Positions 19,767 to 27,791 of a stretch of DNA of 37,955 nt are shown in pieces. How positions within the stretch are numbered: the stretch's first letter is position 1; every line of letters begins with the position of its first letter. The position numbers and the translations under genes were made by a program. Source of the stretch: a virus; the IMG/VR virus record IMGVR_UViG_3300024273_001131, positions 1-37,955 of that record. The stretch is one strand, 5' to 3'. The notes beneath the pieces were generated by a model. It did not search any database and had not been told where the DNA came from. It saw nothing but the letters and a program-made list of their open reading frames with translations.

Positions 19767-22070
19767 ATGGCAATTATCAACCTTAAAAATATAGAATTCA
19801 CCGATACTGATAATATCAAATTGGACAAAGTTAATTATAATTTTGATCAGTTGGTATCTAATGGCGGTGGTCCACAAGGACCTACTGGTAACGTTGGTCA
19901 GACCGGATTTCAGGGTGTAAATGGTTATCAAGGTCCTTTTGGAACGACTGGTTTTCAAGGTTTTCAAGGTGCTCAGGGAACTTCAGGTGGAGACGTATGG
20001 ATTGCACTCCAAGGTACAGGTACAGATTCGAGTGTTATTTTTCCAAAACATAATCTTATTAGTTTTCCTAATCCACCAATTGTTAGTGTTGGTTTTAAAG
20101 AGGATGACGCTGAATATTTTGATGTTAGTACATACTCTACTTTTGCTATTGCTCCATATCAATTTATAATAAATAGAAGTAGCAGTAGGAGTTCTAATTT
20201 AGCATTTAAAACTAGCGGAACAACAAATCTTTTTTTACATACGATTTCTTATAGTGACTCTCTAGCAAAAATGACAATGGGGTTTAGGGATCTAGTTGAC
20301 CCCAATACTAGAATAGAACTATGGGCATCTGAATTCAGATATGTCGATGTTTCAGGTACAGCACTGGTTACAGTTAACGCCACAAATATAACTTCTGATA
20401 TTCCGGCAGAATTTAATAATGATTTAACGATCCATGGAAATCTTACAATAGAAACGGAATTTGCGACAGGCCAGCCAGGATCTCCAGATACTAATAAAAT
20501 AGCAGTTTCTGCGGACGCTACCGGAAAAATAATATTTAAGAATATTGAAGAACTTGGAGGAACTGCACCGATTGGTACAATAATTTCTATGTTACCTTCT
20601 ATTTTTCAAGATAATGCTTTATTTTTAAGAACAGAGACAGTCACTTCTTCGGCATCATCCCCGATTGAAATCAGAGTTGGCTCTGGAATAGGTTTATATG
20701 AAGGATGGTATTTATGCAATGGAAAAACATGGACAAACGGGTTGACCGGAATTGACGAGGTTTCACATGAAGTTCCTGATTTAAATTCATTCTCATATTC
20801 AATAGAAGACGATACTACGACGACAGATCCAAGTAGTCAAGGTTCTGTTACTATAGCGAATAATAAGACGTCAATAATCGGAGGATCTGATATAGATATG
20901 ATTGCTGAATTTCAAACAGGAGTATACAATATATCAACTCCTTCCATAAGTACATCAGACTTAAATATAGATACTATTGTTGGTGGAAATACAACCATTG
21001 TCATTAAGAGATTACCTCAAATAATTTACTTAGGAATTGCAGATTTATATTGGTCTGACGCCGGAACTGATCAAACGCCACAAGCTACAGTTTCTTATAA
21101 TTTTGATGAAACATCAAATAATCCTGCAACTGATATACATACTGTTAGCCATACAGCAACACAAGGAAGCTCTACGTCTTTTAGTACAACTATAAATCCT
21201 CCATCTGGATATGTATATACTTCGGTGCCTACATTTACTGCGCCGGCTGGATTTTTTATAGCTTCAAGTCAGCTTTCAAATGGATCTATATTGTTAACTC
21301 TTAATATAACTACACAACCAGTAGATGGTGTTACTATTACTATAACGTATGATTTCACAAGTAATATTACTTTAAATACAGTTACTCATTCATATCTGTT
21401 ATTTGCTCTTAGTGATTCGTTGATATCTGATGATGGATCTGATGGAACGCAGAATACCACGGTTATCAAGACTCAAATTCCTGGATCTACATCAACATTT
21501 CAGGTTATAGTAACTGCTAACAGTGGCTATGAGTTTACGCAATCAGATATCGATAATATATCGTTAAATGATTCAGTTCCTGCTAGAATATCGCTGAGTA
21601 ATAAAGTTCTTGCAGTAGATTCTAAATCATTTACAGCTACAATAACTGATAGTGATTTTCCTGCAACAGAGGGCACTCAAACTCAAATATTATGGTCACC
21701 TTCTAGTGGGGCTACTCGAATATTAAAGTTCACTCTATTTAGCGAGTCAGGAACTTCTATATCGACTGGAAGATCATATGTGTATTTATTAACAGGTACT
21801 CCGGTTGTTGGTTCTGTAATCAATATGGGTATATATAGTACTACGATTTTATATACAATAAATAGTTCTAATATCGATACTGTCGGATCATCTTATGCTA
21901 CGTTCTTAAATAATGTAACAGCTGCTCAGTGGAAAGCAGCGGGTATATATTCATACACTCAAGGAAATCCTGTTGGTTTTGAGCCTACCGCTTCATATGA
22001 CAGTGTAAATGATAGATTAACATTTAATATGAACTGGCAAAATAGCATATCTCCACCATACGTGCAATAA
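19767..22070 (+). CDS. collagen-like tail fibre with tail-collar domain, Ig-like tip
   Basis: This 767-aa protein is a paralogue of the preceding fibre. A docking-like motif (KVNYNFDQL, 21-29) is followed by 13 Gly-X-Y triplets (35-74). The tail-collar-like domain starts near residue 268 (PIGTIISM), with GWYLCNGKTW near 313-322 and VPDLNSFSY just after. Both paralogues then share a strand ending in 'IIYL'. The C-terminal half has no cysteine cluster and instead carries Ser/Thr-rich beta-sandwich segments (around 435-530 and 540-630). The two fibres therefore share a shaft and collar but differ in the tip. Confidence 0.75.
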   Translation: MAIINLKNIEFTDTDNIKLDKVNYNFDQLVSNGGGPQGPTGNVGQTGFQGVNGYQGPFGTTGFQGFQGAQGTSGGDVWIALQGTGTDSSVIFPKHNLISFPNPPIVSVGFKEDDAEYFDVSTYSTFAIAPYQFIINRSSSRSSNLAFKTSGTTNLFLHTISYSDSLAKMTMGFRDLVDPNTRIELWASEFRYVDVSGTALVTVNATNITSDIPAEFNNDLTIHGNLTIETEFATGQPGSPDTNKIAVSADATGKIIFKNIEELGGTAPIGTIISMLPSIFQDNALFLRTETVTSSASSPIEIRVGSGIGLYEGWYLCNGKTWTNGLTGIDEVSHEVPDLNSFSYSIEDDTTTTDPSSQGSVTIANNKTSIIGGSDIDMIAEFQTGVYNISTPSISTSDLNIDTIVGGNTTIVIKRLPQIIYLGIADLYWSDAGTDQTPQATVSYNFDETSNNPATDIHTVSHTATQGSSTSFSTTINPPSGYVYTSVPTFTAPAGFFIASSQLSNGSILLTLNITTQPVDGVTITITYDFTSNITLNTVTHSYLLFALSDSLISDDGSDGTQNTTVIKTQIPGSTSTFQVIVTANSGYEFTQSDIDNISLNDSVPARISLSNKVLAVDSKSFTATITDSDFPATEGTQTQILWSPSSGATRILKFTLFSESGTSISTGRSYVYLLTGTPVVGSVINMGIYSTTILYTINSSNIDTVGSSYATFLNNVTAAQWKAAGIYSYTQGNPVGFEPTASYDSVNDRLTFNMNWQNSISPPYVQ

Positions 22071-22082
22071 TAATTATACAAC

Positions 22083-22880
22083 ATGAATCAAATCGAAAAA
22101 ACAAGTATCACAAAAAGCGCCTTAATATTTCTTACAGGTGCGCTTTTTGTTATGTTGATATTACAGCAATGTAATTCAAACGCTTCTCTTAAAAGAGAAA
22201 TCAAACAAGTTCAAATTGTCGCAGACCGAAATTACAACAATTTAATAGCATCACAAGACACTATTAAGTTTGAGAAAAATAGTAAAAAAGAATTAGTTGG
22301 AAAAATAAGATCATATGAGTTTGATATAAATTCACTTGATAAAAATACTAAACAATTAACTTCAAATTATGTCGATGCTCTTAATTTAAATAAAAAACTT
22401 AAAAACGTTAATTCCTTATTAGGTGCACAGATTAAAATTAAAGATTCTATTGTTAATGCTAATTCAAATGTTATTCTGAATGACTCAACGATAGTAGTTA
22501 ATCTAAGTGACTCTAAAAAATGGGATAAATATAACTGGAGAACATTCAATGGAAGTGTATCACTTAACAGAGATAACTTTAGTGTTAATAATTCTGTGTT
22601 TGAGTTTCAACAAGGGATTGGGATTAAAGCTGCTATTGTAGTTGAAAATAATATTAGCATGTTAAAGATAACTTCAAGTTATCCGGGCCTTGAGTTCACA
22701 GACATTGAAAACATAAATTTGGTTAATGATAAATTAAATCAAAAGCAAACAAAAAAAGGCGGTTGGGCTATTGGAGCTGGAGTTGGTTATGGAATTAATT
22801 TAAATAGCGGACAAGTAATAGGCACAGGACCTTCGATTGGTGTTGGTTTATACTACTCACCTAAATGGTTAAAATTTTAA
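22083..22880 (+). CDS. membrane-anchored coiled-coil protein, unknown (spanin-like candidate)
   Basis: This protein is 265 aa. A single hydrophobic segment (about 13-29, ALIFLTGALFVMLILQQ) precedes Cys30, so it could be a transmembrane anchor or a non-canonical lipoprotein signal. Residues about 35-130 are a likely coiled coil. The C-terminal part is glycine-rich beta (WAIGAGVGYGINL) and ends in WLKF, a terminal Phe as seen in outer-membrane proteins. The topology could span the periplasm, as spanins do, but no family was recognised. An intrinsic-terminator-like hairpin lies inside codons 10-23. Confidence 0.6.
   Translation: MNQIEKTSITKSALIFLTGALFVMLILQQCNSNASLKREIKQVQIVADRNYNNLIASQDTIKFEKNSKKELVGKIRSYEFDINSLDKNTKQLTSNYVDALNLNKKLKNVNSLLGAQIKIKDSIVNANSNVILNDSTIVVNLSDSKKWDKYNWRTFNGSVSLNRDNFSVNNSVFEFQQGIGIKAAIVVENNISMLKITSSYPGLEFTDIENINLVNDKLNQKQTKKGGWAIGAGVGYGINLNSGQVIGTGPSIGVGLYYSPKWLKF
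22110..22150 (+). terminator. intrinsic-terminator-like hairpin inside the start of the membrane-protein gene
   Basis: A perfect 11-bp stem pairs ACAAAAAGCGC (22110-22120) with GCGCTTTTTGT (22140-22150) around a 19-nt loop. The stem has a GCGC core followed by a T tract on one side and an A tract on the other, as in bidirectional intrinsic terminators. It begins 28 nt after the start codon, so it could attenuate this gene and/or end the fibre transcripts. Confidence 0.55.
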
Positions 22881-22896
22881 AATACAATAATAAAAA

Positions 22897-24951
22897 ATGG
22901 CACAATCATCAAGATTCGCGAGATTAGACGAAGATATTCTTTTAGAATTTATATATCACGACCAGAACGTCGAACATGTAGATGAAGTCAAGATTGAGAA
23001 TGACGAGAATGGAAGTCAACTTAAATATTTAAATACGGTTGATAGTAATGATAATGCATCTAGATTTTTAATTCATGAATTAGGGGCTGATGTTGTTAAT
23101 TTTACAGTGGCTATTATTAATGGTTATGTTTCAATTAATAATTTTGCAAGTAGACAATTATTATTAAGAAATGGAAAGACATATAAATTTGATCTTTCAG
23201 ACCCAAGCATTGATAATCCTGCAGGTTTTGTTATACCTTTTGGAAATGGTACTTTAAACGGGACAATATATACATACACTCCATTAACTAATGGTAAGTA
23301 CCAATACACTTACGAAAATACTGCAACTACTAAATTTGTTGGAGGAGAAATAGAGGTTTCAAATAGAGCTAGTTCATTATATTCAGTTCCATTACAACAG
23401 ACTGGAAATGATATTAAAACTGCACCTGGAGAGGTTGGAAGATATTACGCAGTAAGCACTGATACAAGCAATAAATTTGCTCTTTTAAATAATTCATTAG
23501 ATTATTTAGATTCTACAAATTGGGAAGGAACAACATCTGCTGGATTAGAGGTTGTACCGACAGTGGACGTACAGGCCGTTTGGTATGATACAATAAGATT
23601 ACACTTACGAACAGGGTATTCTTTTAGTGCAAGGGGTTATGATGGTTTCTTGTTTCAAACAAAGATTAAAAAACAGTCGGGAATTTATAATTATTTAAAT
23701 TCTACGGTTTATTTAAATTCATCTAGTTTTGAATATCAAAACCCTCAGCCATTTGTTTTAGGTGATAGTTCATATTCTAAATTTATAGAGATAAAAGTTC
23801 CTTCACTAGTTCATATGGATGAAGTTGCAAGAAATAAAGAATTTGCTGATACTTTCTTTGGAACTATTGACCCTATAAATTCGTCTATTAACTATGAAAT
23901 TGATTTTAATTTAATAAGTCAGGTAGTAACTATCGGATCTTATGATTATATTGAAGTTGTTGAAGGTACGAATTTAATTATTGCACAAGAAGACGAATTT
24001 GCTGATATTTCTGCAAATGTAGAAGAGGCAAATGACGGAGACTATTTTAACATATATGGTACAAAGGACGGTTCTCAAAATGATTTTGCAACTTACATTA
24101 ATGATAGAACATCAGAATCAGGAGACGACATTATTGTTTTCCATGATATTGAAGTAAGCGAGCAAGTTGGTTTAGAATATTTAAGAACTTATTTAACTTC
24201 ATTCGTGCAGACTGTTAATTATGATCAGGCTTTATTATTTAGACCGGTTATTTTAAATGCTGGTGTTTCTAGTAATTTTTTAATTAGACACAACATGAGA
24301 ATATACAATGAAACTGATAATACTCAGATTATAAAATCGGCATCATTGATTCATAACAAACCTAAAACATATGGTAAAAAGTTAACAAAATTAAACATAA
24401 ATGCAGAAGCTAATGTAATTTACAATACACTACCAAATACTAGTGTTAATCGTGAATTAAATCAGTTTGTTAACTCAATAAGACCTAGTGTTGGAGAGAC
24501 TAAATATGTTTCAGTTGCTATTGATACAATTAATATAGTTTCGGCTAATACAAATATTACAGTAACAGGTACTGAATCAAATAATCTAAACGACATTATA
24601 TATTATGGAGAGGGCGAGGGAGTTATTAGTCTTTCTAAAGTTTCAGATAACTTTGTTAAATTTAACATTGCTCAAAAATCAGGAGAAACTGTTAATTCAG
24701 TAAGTTTAGTTAATGCTGAAAATATTATTTTGATTATTAAAAGTGGAGACATTGAACAACAAATATCGCACGATCCTAGTTTTCCAGATATTAACGCAGA
24801 AAAAGGAGAAGTATTTTTTAAGATTCCAAAAAGTACAGCAATTAGATTCGATCAGCAAGATACAAACATATCATCTGACAAATTTTATATTAACATAAAG
24901 AATGGAGAAACTGAATCTCTTCTTTATCACGGAAAAGTAAACATCATATAA
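22897..24951 (+). CDS. tail/baseplate structural protein, unknown function
   Basis: This 684-aa beta-rich protein starts at ATGGC after an A-rich leader. Residues about 85-110 contain GKTYKFDLSDPSIDNPAGF, resembling a cupredoxin-like strand pattern; the usual metal ligands were not established. The middle (about 370-470) is acidic. No enzyme motif was found. It overlaps the tail-tube-fold gene by one base (TAATG), suggesting coupled expression and a role near the tube or baseplate. Confidence 0.55.
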   Translation: MAQSSRFARLDEDILLEFIYHDQNVEHVDEVKIENDENGSQLKYLNTVDSNDNASRFLIHELGADVVNFTVAIINGYVSINNFASRQLLLRNGKTYKFDLSDPSIDNPAGFVIPFGNGTLNGTIYTYTPLTNGKYQYTYENTATTKFVGGEIEVSNRASSLYSVPLQQTGNDIKTAPGEVGRYYAVSTDTSNKFALLNNSLDYLDSTNWEGTTSAGLEVVPTVDVQAVWYDTIRLHLRTGYSFSARGYDGFLFQTKIKKQSGIYNYLNSTVYLNSSSFEYQNPQPFVLGDSSYSKFIEIKVPSLVHMDEVARNKEFADTFFGTIDPINSSINYEIDFNLISQVVTIGSYDYIEVVEGTNLIIAQEDEFADISANVEEANDGDYFNIYGTKDGSQNDFATYINDRTSESGDDIIVFHDIEVSEQVGLEYLRTYLTSFVQTVNYDQALLFRPVILNAGVSSNFLIRHNMRIYNETDNTQIIKSASLIHNKPKTYGKKLTKLNINAEANVIYNTLPNTSVNRELNQFVNSIRPSVGETKYVSVAIDTINIVSANTNITVTGTESNNLNDIIYYGEGEGVISLSKVSDNFVKFNIAQKSGETVNSVSLVNAENIILIIKSGDIEQQISHDPSFPDINAEKGEVFFKIPKSTAIRFDQQDTNISSDKFYINIKNGETESLLYHGKVNII

Positions 24952-25502
24952 TGATTTTAAACAATAGAAATAATTTATTTAATTTTAAGTTTCCTAGGAA
25001 TTTTATTCCATTGGAGGTTGCTGATAAATATCGAAAGTATTTGAATAGAATGCCTGGTAATATTATCACAGAACCGATTGACTTTATTAATTATTCAATA
25101 CAAGGAGTTGCGGTACCAGGAATATCATTTGATCCTATAGAGCAATCACCAAATGATGGAACTAAGAGCTATCATCGAGGTTCGGTTCCAATACAAAATA
25201 CTATTGATAGGACATTTGAAATAGAGATGCAATTACTGGATGGTTTTATTAACTACTGGATTATGCAAGACACTCTTTTGTATTATTATTCAAAGACTGT
25301 TAGAAAACCATTTCTTGATGATTTAAAGTTACAAATACTAGATGCCGAAGGAATTCATGTTATGAGCGCTGTTTTTGAAAAACCAATTATGAATTCAATA
25401 TCAGAACTTGAATTGAATATGAGTTCAAATATAGCAGAATTTAATACTTTTAAATTAAGCTTTTATTACAATAAATTTAATTTGATACTAGAAATAGATT
25501 AA
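24951..25502 (+). CDS. tail tube-fold protein (gp19-like)
   Basis: This 183-aa protein is close in size to T4 gp19 (163 aa). By eye it follows gp19: a strand ending GVAVPGISFDPIEQ (about 54-67, where gp19 has ATALPAGI), then DRTFEIEMQLLDG (about 88-100, where gp19 has DRTFDDWTVTVMND), and a C-terminal ELELNMSSNIAEFNTFKLSF (about 155-174, where gp19 has ELQLDWDSNNEIQTFEVTL). It carries an extra N-terminal segment of about 30 residues. It could be the tube subunit or a tube-fold baseplate cap such as gp48 or gp54; length favours the former. Confidence 0.6.
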   Translation: MILNNRNNLFNFKFPRNFIPLEVADKYRKYLNRMPGNIITEPIDFINYSIQGVAVPGISFDPIEQSPNDGTKSYHRGSVPIQNTIDRTFEIEMQLLDGFINYWIMQDTLLYYYSKTVRKPFLDDLKLQILDAEGIHVMSAVFEKPIMNSISELELNMSSNIAEFNTFKLSFYYNKFNLILEID

Positions 25503-25514
25503 GATATATACATT

Positions 25515-25883
25515 ATGAAAACATTTATAGATTACATATCAGAACAAGAATCAACTGATTTAGAATTAAAGATTCTTTTAGAATCGTTAGAATCAGAATG
25601 GAGCGATGAACTAGAAGCTAAAGTTGATATGGCTTTAGAATCTTTTATGTCGACTTACAAGAATGAAGATGGTTCTTATAATATCCATGAATTTAATGAA
25701 GAACTTACTAATGAAGGTATTTTAGGATCTATTTTTGGAGGTCTTGCTGGTTTTGCGCTAGGTAAAACTGTCGGTAAGACTGTTGCAAAGATCTTAGGTA
25801 TTGAAAAAGGAATCTTTTATGATATGTTAACTTCGAGACTTGTAGGTGCTGCCTTAGGATCTGCTCTCGCTAATAAAATATAA
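25515..25883 (+). CDS. small protein with capsid-targeting-like N-terminus and glycine-zipper C-terminus
   Basis: This protein is 122 aa. It opens MKTFIDYISEQ, closely resembling the capsid-targeting sequence of T4 internal proteins (MKTYxEFIxE type). Residues 12-65 are acidic and helical and include the candidate prohead-protease site LLE23|S24; LTNE67|G68 is a weaker candidate. The C-terminus (68-122) is hydrophobic and glycine-rich, with small residues spaced as in glycine zippers (GSIFGGLAGFALG, then VGAALGSALAN), able to form paired membrane helices. It directly abuts the RuvC-like gene. I infer an internal virion protein that may act on membranes; the function is unproven. Confidence 0.6.
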   Translation: MKTFIDYISEQESTDLELKILLESLESEWSDELEAKVDMALESFMSTYKNEDGSYNIHEFNEELTNEGILGSIFGGLAGFALGKTVGKTVAKILGIEKGIFYDMLTSRLVGAALGSALANKI

Positions 25884-26540
25884 ATGAATTTTATAACTAT
25901 CGACTTTTCGCTTAATTCCCCTGGGATTTGTATCTTTTCTGATAATAAGTATCATTTTATTGGGTATTTAAAACCAGGAACTGGAACTAAAGCCGAACAA
26001 AGAATTCAAGAAGAACTTAATATTCTTGAAGATACACAGATCTCCTTTCAACCCGACTGGACTAATACCGAGAACTATTCTAAAAGCGAGATGATTAAAG
26101 TACAGCGACACATGAAAACTGCTGATGACATTATTAATTTTATTTTAGATATAACAAAAACTACAAAAGATTACGTGGTTGCTTTTGAAGGCTCCTCTTA
26201 TGGTTCTTCTTCGGGAACTAATAATATAATTGACATGGCTGCGGGTGCTGCTATCCTTAAGATGGAAATGATGTCGAGGCTTGAAGTCTTGGACATGATG
26301 ACAATTGCACCATCAACCATTAAGAAGCATGCTGGAAAAGGAAACATGAAGAAGGATGAACTTTGGATTAAATTCTTGGAGAATGTTTTAAACGATAAAG
26401 AGCTTGAAAACTCGTCATTGCTTGCATTCTGTAAAAACAATATCGGAGAGGTTAAAAAAGTCCCTAAACCTATGGATGATTTAGTAGATGCATACTTCTT
26501 AAATCACTTAGCCAGAACCTTATTTTACCCCAAGGCTTAA
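25884..26540 (+). CDS. RuvC-like Holliday junction resolvase
   Basis: This 218-aa protein has an RNase H-like fold. Visible acidic residues match RuvC-type catalysis: Asp7 in ITIDFSLNSPG, Glu102 in VVAFEGSSYG, and Asp198/Asp199 and Asp202 in KPMDDLVDAYF. The segment APSTIKKHAGKGNMKKDE (142-159) matches the RuvC region before the last acidic motif. The enzyme would resolve branched DNA before packaging, the role played by endonuclease VII in T4. It starts immediately after the preceding stop. It lies upstream of gp32 but across a regulatory region, so it probably belongs to the tail-side transcript. Confidence 0.8.
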   Translation: MNFITIDFSLNSPGICIFSDNKYHFIGYLKPGTGTKAEQRIQEELNILEDTQISFQPDWTNTENYSKSEMIKVQRHMKTADDIINFILDITKTTKDYVVAFEGSSYGSSSGTNNIIDMAAGAAILKMEMMSRLEVLDMMTIAPSTIKKHAGKGNMKKDELWIKFLENVLNDKELENSSLLAFCKNNIGEVKKVPKPMDDLVDAYFLNHLARTLFYPKA

Positions 26541-26621
26541 AGACTTTAGTTATATTACACCTGTGAGATTTTGTTTCACAAAGGTTAAAAAATATTTTAA
26601 TATAATAAAAAGAAAGTCTTT
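26539..26621. promoter_or_regulatory. nested inverted repeats upstream of gp32
   Basis: Three nested inverted repeats are present: AAAGACTTT/AAAGTCTTT (26539-26547, 26613-26621), TTATATTA/TAATATAA (26550-26557, 26598-26605), and TGTGA/TCACA (26562-26566, 26576-26580). A TATAATA box lies at 26601-26607. The element shares AGTTATATTACA, a TCACAAA string and a GATTTTG core (opposite strand) with the region at 11784-11856. It could be an operator, a promoter or a terminator for the upstream RuvC transcript. Confidence 0.5.
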
Positions 26622-26788
26622 CAGGTCTATATATAATGACCCGATAAAAAAAGATATATAATTAAATAGAAAGTGAAACAATCATTTTATTTTCTATATA
26701 ACAAATGTAAGGTTTTTAAAGGTACCAATTAACAAACTTAGCGAATTAACAATTTAAAGAAAATTAACAAAATTAAAGTATTTAAGAC
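26622..26788 (+). promoter_or_regulatory. gp32 leader region
   Basis: This is AT-rich untranslated sequence before gp32, with a TATATAATTAAA box (26655-26666) and an inverted repeat ATAGAAA/TTTCTAT (26666-26672, 26691-26697). T4 gp32 represses its own translation by binding its mRNA leader; this leader could serve the same purpose. That is inference only. Confidence 0.4.
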
Positions 26789-27703
26789 ATGGCAGAATTT
26801 GACATTTTTAACTTAAGCGTCTCAGACGTAGAAACTCACGAAGTACAAACCTCAAACGGAGGAGACATGTACAAACCATCAGCCGATCAAGGTAAAGATG
26901 GAACTTATAAAGCATTAGTACGCTTTGTACCAAACCCAACAAATCCAAGAAACTCTTTAGTTAAAAAATACGTACACTGGTTAACAAACGCAAGTGGTGA
27001 CGGTAAAATGGTAGACTCTCCATCAACAGTTGGTGAATCTTGTCCTATTGCTGACGTATTCTTTAAACTACGTAAAAGTGATTCAGCAGTTGATCGTAAA
27101 ATGAGCGATAAACTTAAAAGACGTGAGCAGTATTTTGCTCTAGTTAAAGTTATTAAAGATCCTCAAAATCCAGATTTCGAAGGTACTTATAAAATATTCA
27201 AATTTGGTTATAAGATCAAAGAGAAAATTGATGAAGAATTAAAACCAGCATTTGGAGAACCTACTCAAGTATTTGACCTATTTGCAGGTAAAAACTTTGA
27301 ATTGATTATCACTAGACAAGGAGAATTTAATAACTATGATAAGTCTAAATTCTCTGCAAGCACTTCTGCGATTGATTTAGCTGGAACTCCAGCTGCAAGA
27401 AATGCAGAAAACATGACAACTATTAAGGCTGAATTAGACAAAGCGCCAAGTTTAACACCATTTGAATACAAAACATGGGATGAAGAAACAAGAGACTTTG
27501 TAAATAATATCCTTAGAAGTTATTTAAATCCAGGTGATTCGATGGGTACTGTAACTTCAAAACCAGCAGCTAAAAAAGTAGCAGCTAAGACTGAAAAAGA
27601 AGTACCAGCAGGATCTGCAGACTTTGAATTTCCATCCGAAATGACAGCTAATGTAGATAATAGCGATGATTTAGATTCTTTTCTAAATGATCTTGATCTT
27701 TAA
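26789..27703 (+). CDS. 32: single-stranded DNA-binding protein, gp32-like
   Basis: This 304-aa protein compares with 301 aa in T4 gp32. The OB-fold core shows gp32 signatures: FALVKVIKDPQNPDFEG (116-132), KIFKFGYKIKEKI (135-147), and GEFNNYDKSKF (178-188). The C-terminus is acidic (DNSDDLDSFLNDLDL), as in gp32, where it recruits replication proteins. The zinc site is incomplete: His63 and Cys85 remain in VHWLT and ESCPIA, but the other two cysteines (T4 C77 and C90) are Ser and Ala here. It coats single-stranded DNA in replication and recombination, with the UvsY and UvsW encoded downstream. It is likely an abundant early or middle protein. Confidence 0.85.
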   Translation: MAEFDIFNLSVSDVETHEVQTSNGGDMYKPSADQGKDGTYKALVRFVPNPTNPRNSLVKKYVHWLTNASGDGKMVDSPSTVGESCPIADVFFKLRKSDSAVDRKMSDKLKRREQYFALVKVIKDPQNPDFEGTYKIFKFGYKIKEKIDEELKPAFGEPTQVFDLFAGKNFELIITRQGEFNNYDKSKFSASTSAIDLAGTPAARNAENMTTIKAELDKAPSLTPFEYKTWDEETRDFVNNILRSYLNPGDSMGTVTSKPAAKKVAAKTEKEVPAGSADFEFPSEMTANVDNSDDLDSFLNDLDL

Positions 27704-27720
27704 TAGATTACATATTTAAA

Positions 27721-27762
27721 AAGTTAAGCTAAGGACATCTGGTAATCATTTGTCCTTAACTT
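27721..27762 (+). terminator. bulged hairpin after gp32
   Basis: AAGTTA plus AGGACA (27721-27726, 27732-27737) pair with TGTCCT plus TAACTT (27751-27756, 27757-27762), with a 5-nt bulge and a 13-nt loop. Only a weak T tract follows (TGTCTTT), so it may be a partial terminator, a processing site or an mRNA-stabilising hairpin. Confidence 0.45.
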
Positions 27763-27791
27763 GTCTTTACACTAATCTAAAAATGTAATAA

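Noticed and set aside
19921-20169. 82-codon plus-strand frame inside the second fibre gene
   Set aside because: Shadow frame created by the Gly-X-Y codon pattern.
26541-26788. Possible tRNA or small RNA gene
   Set aside because: No cloverleaf or tRNA consensus was found; the structure is explained by inverted repeats and AT-rich promoter-like boxes. An RNA could not be excluded.
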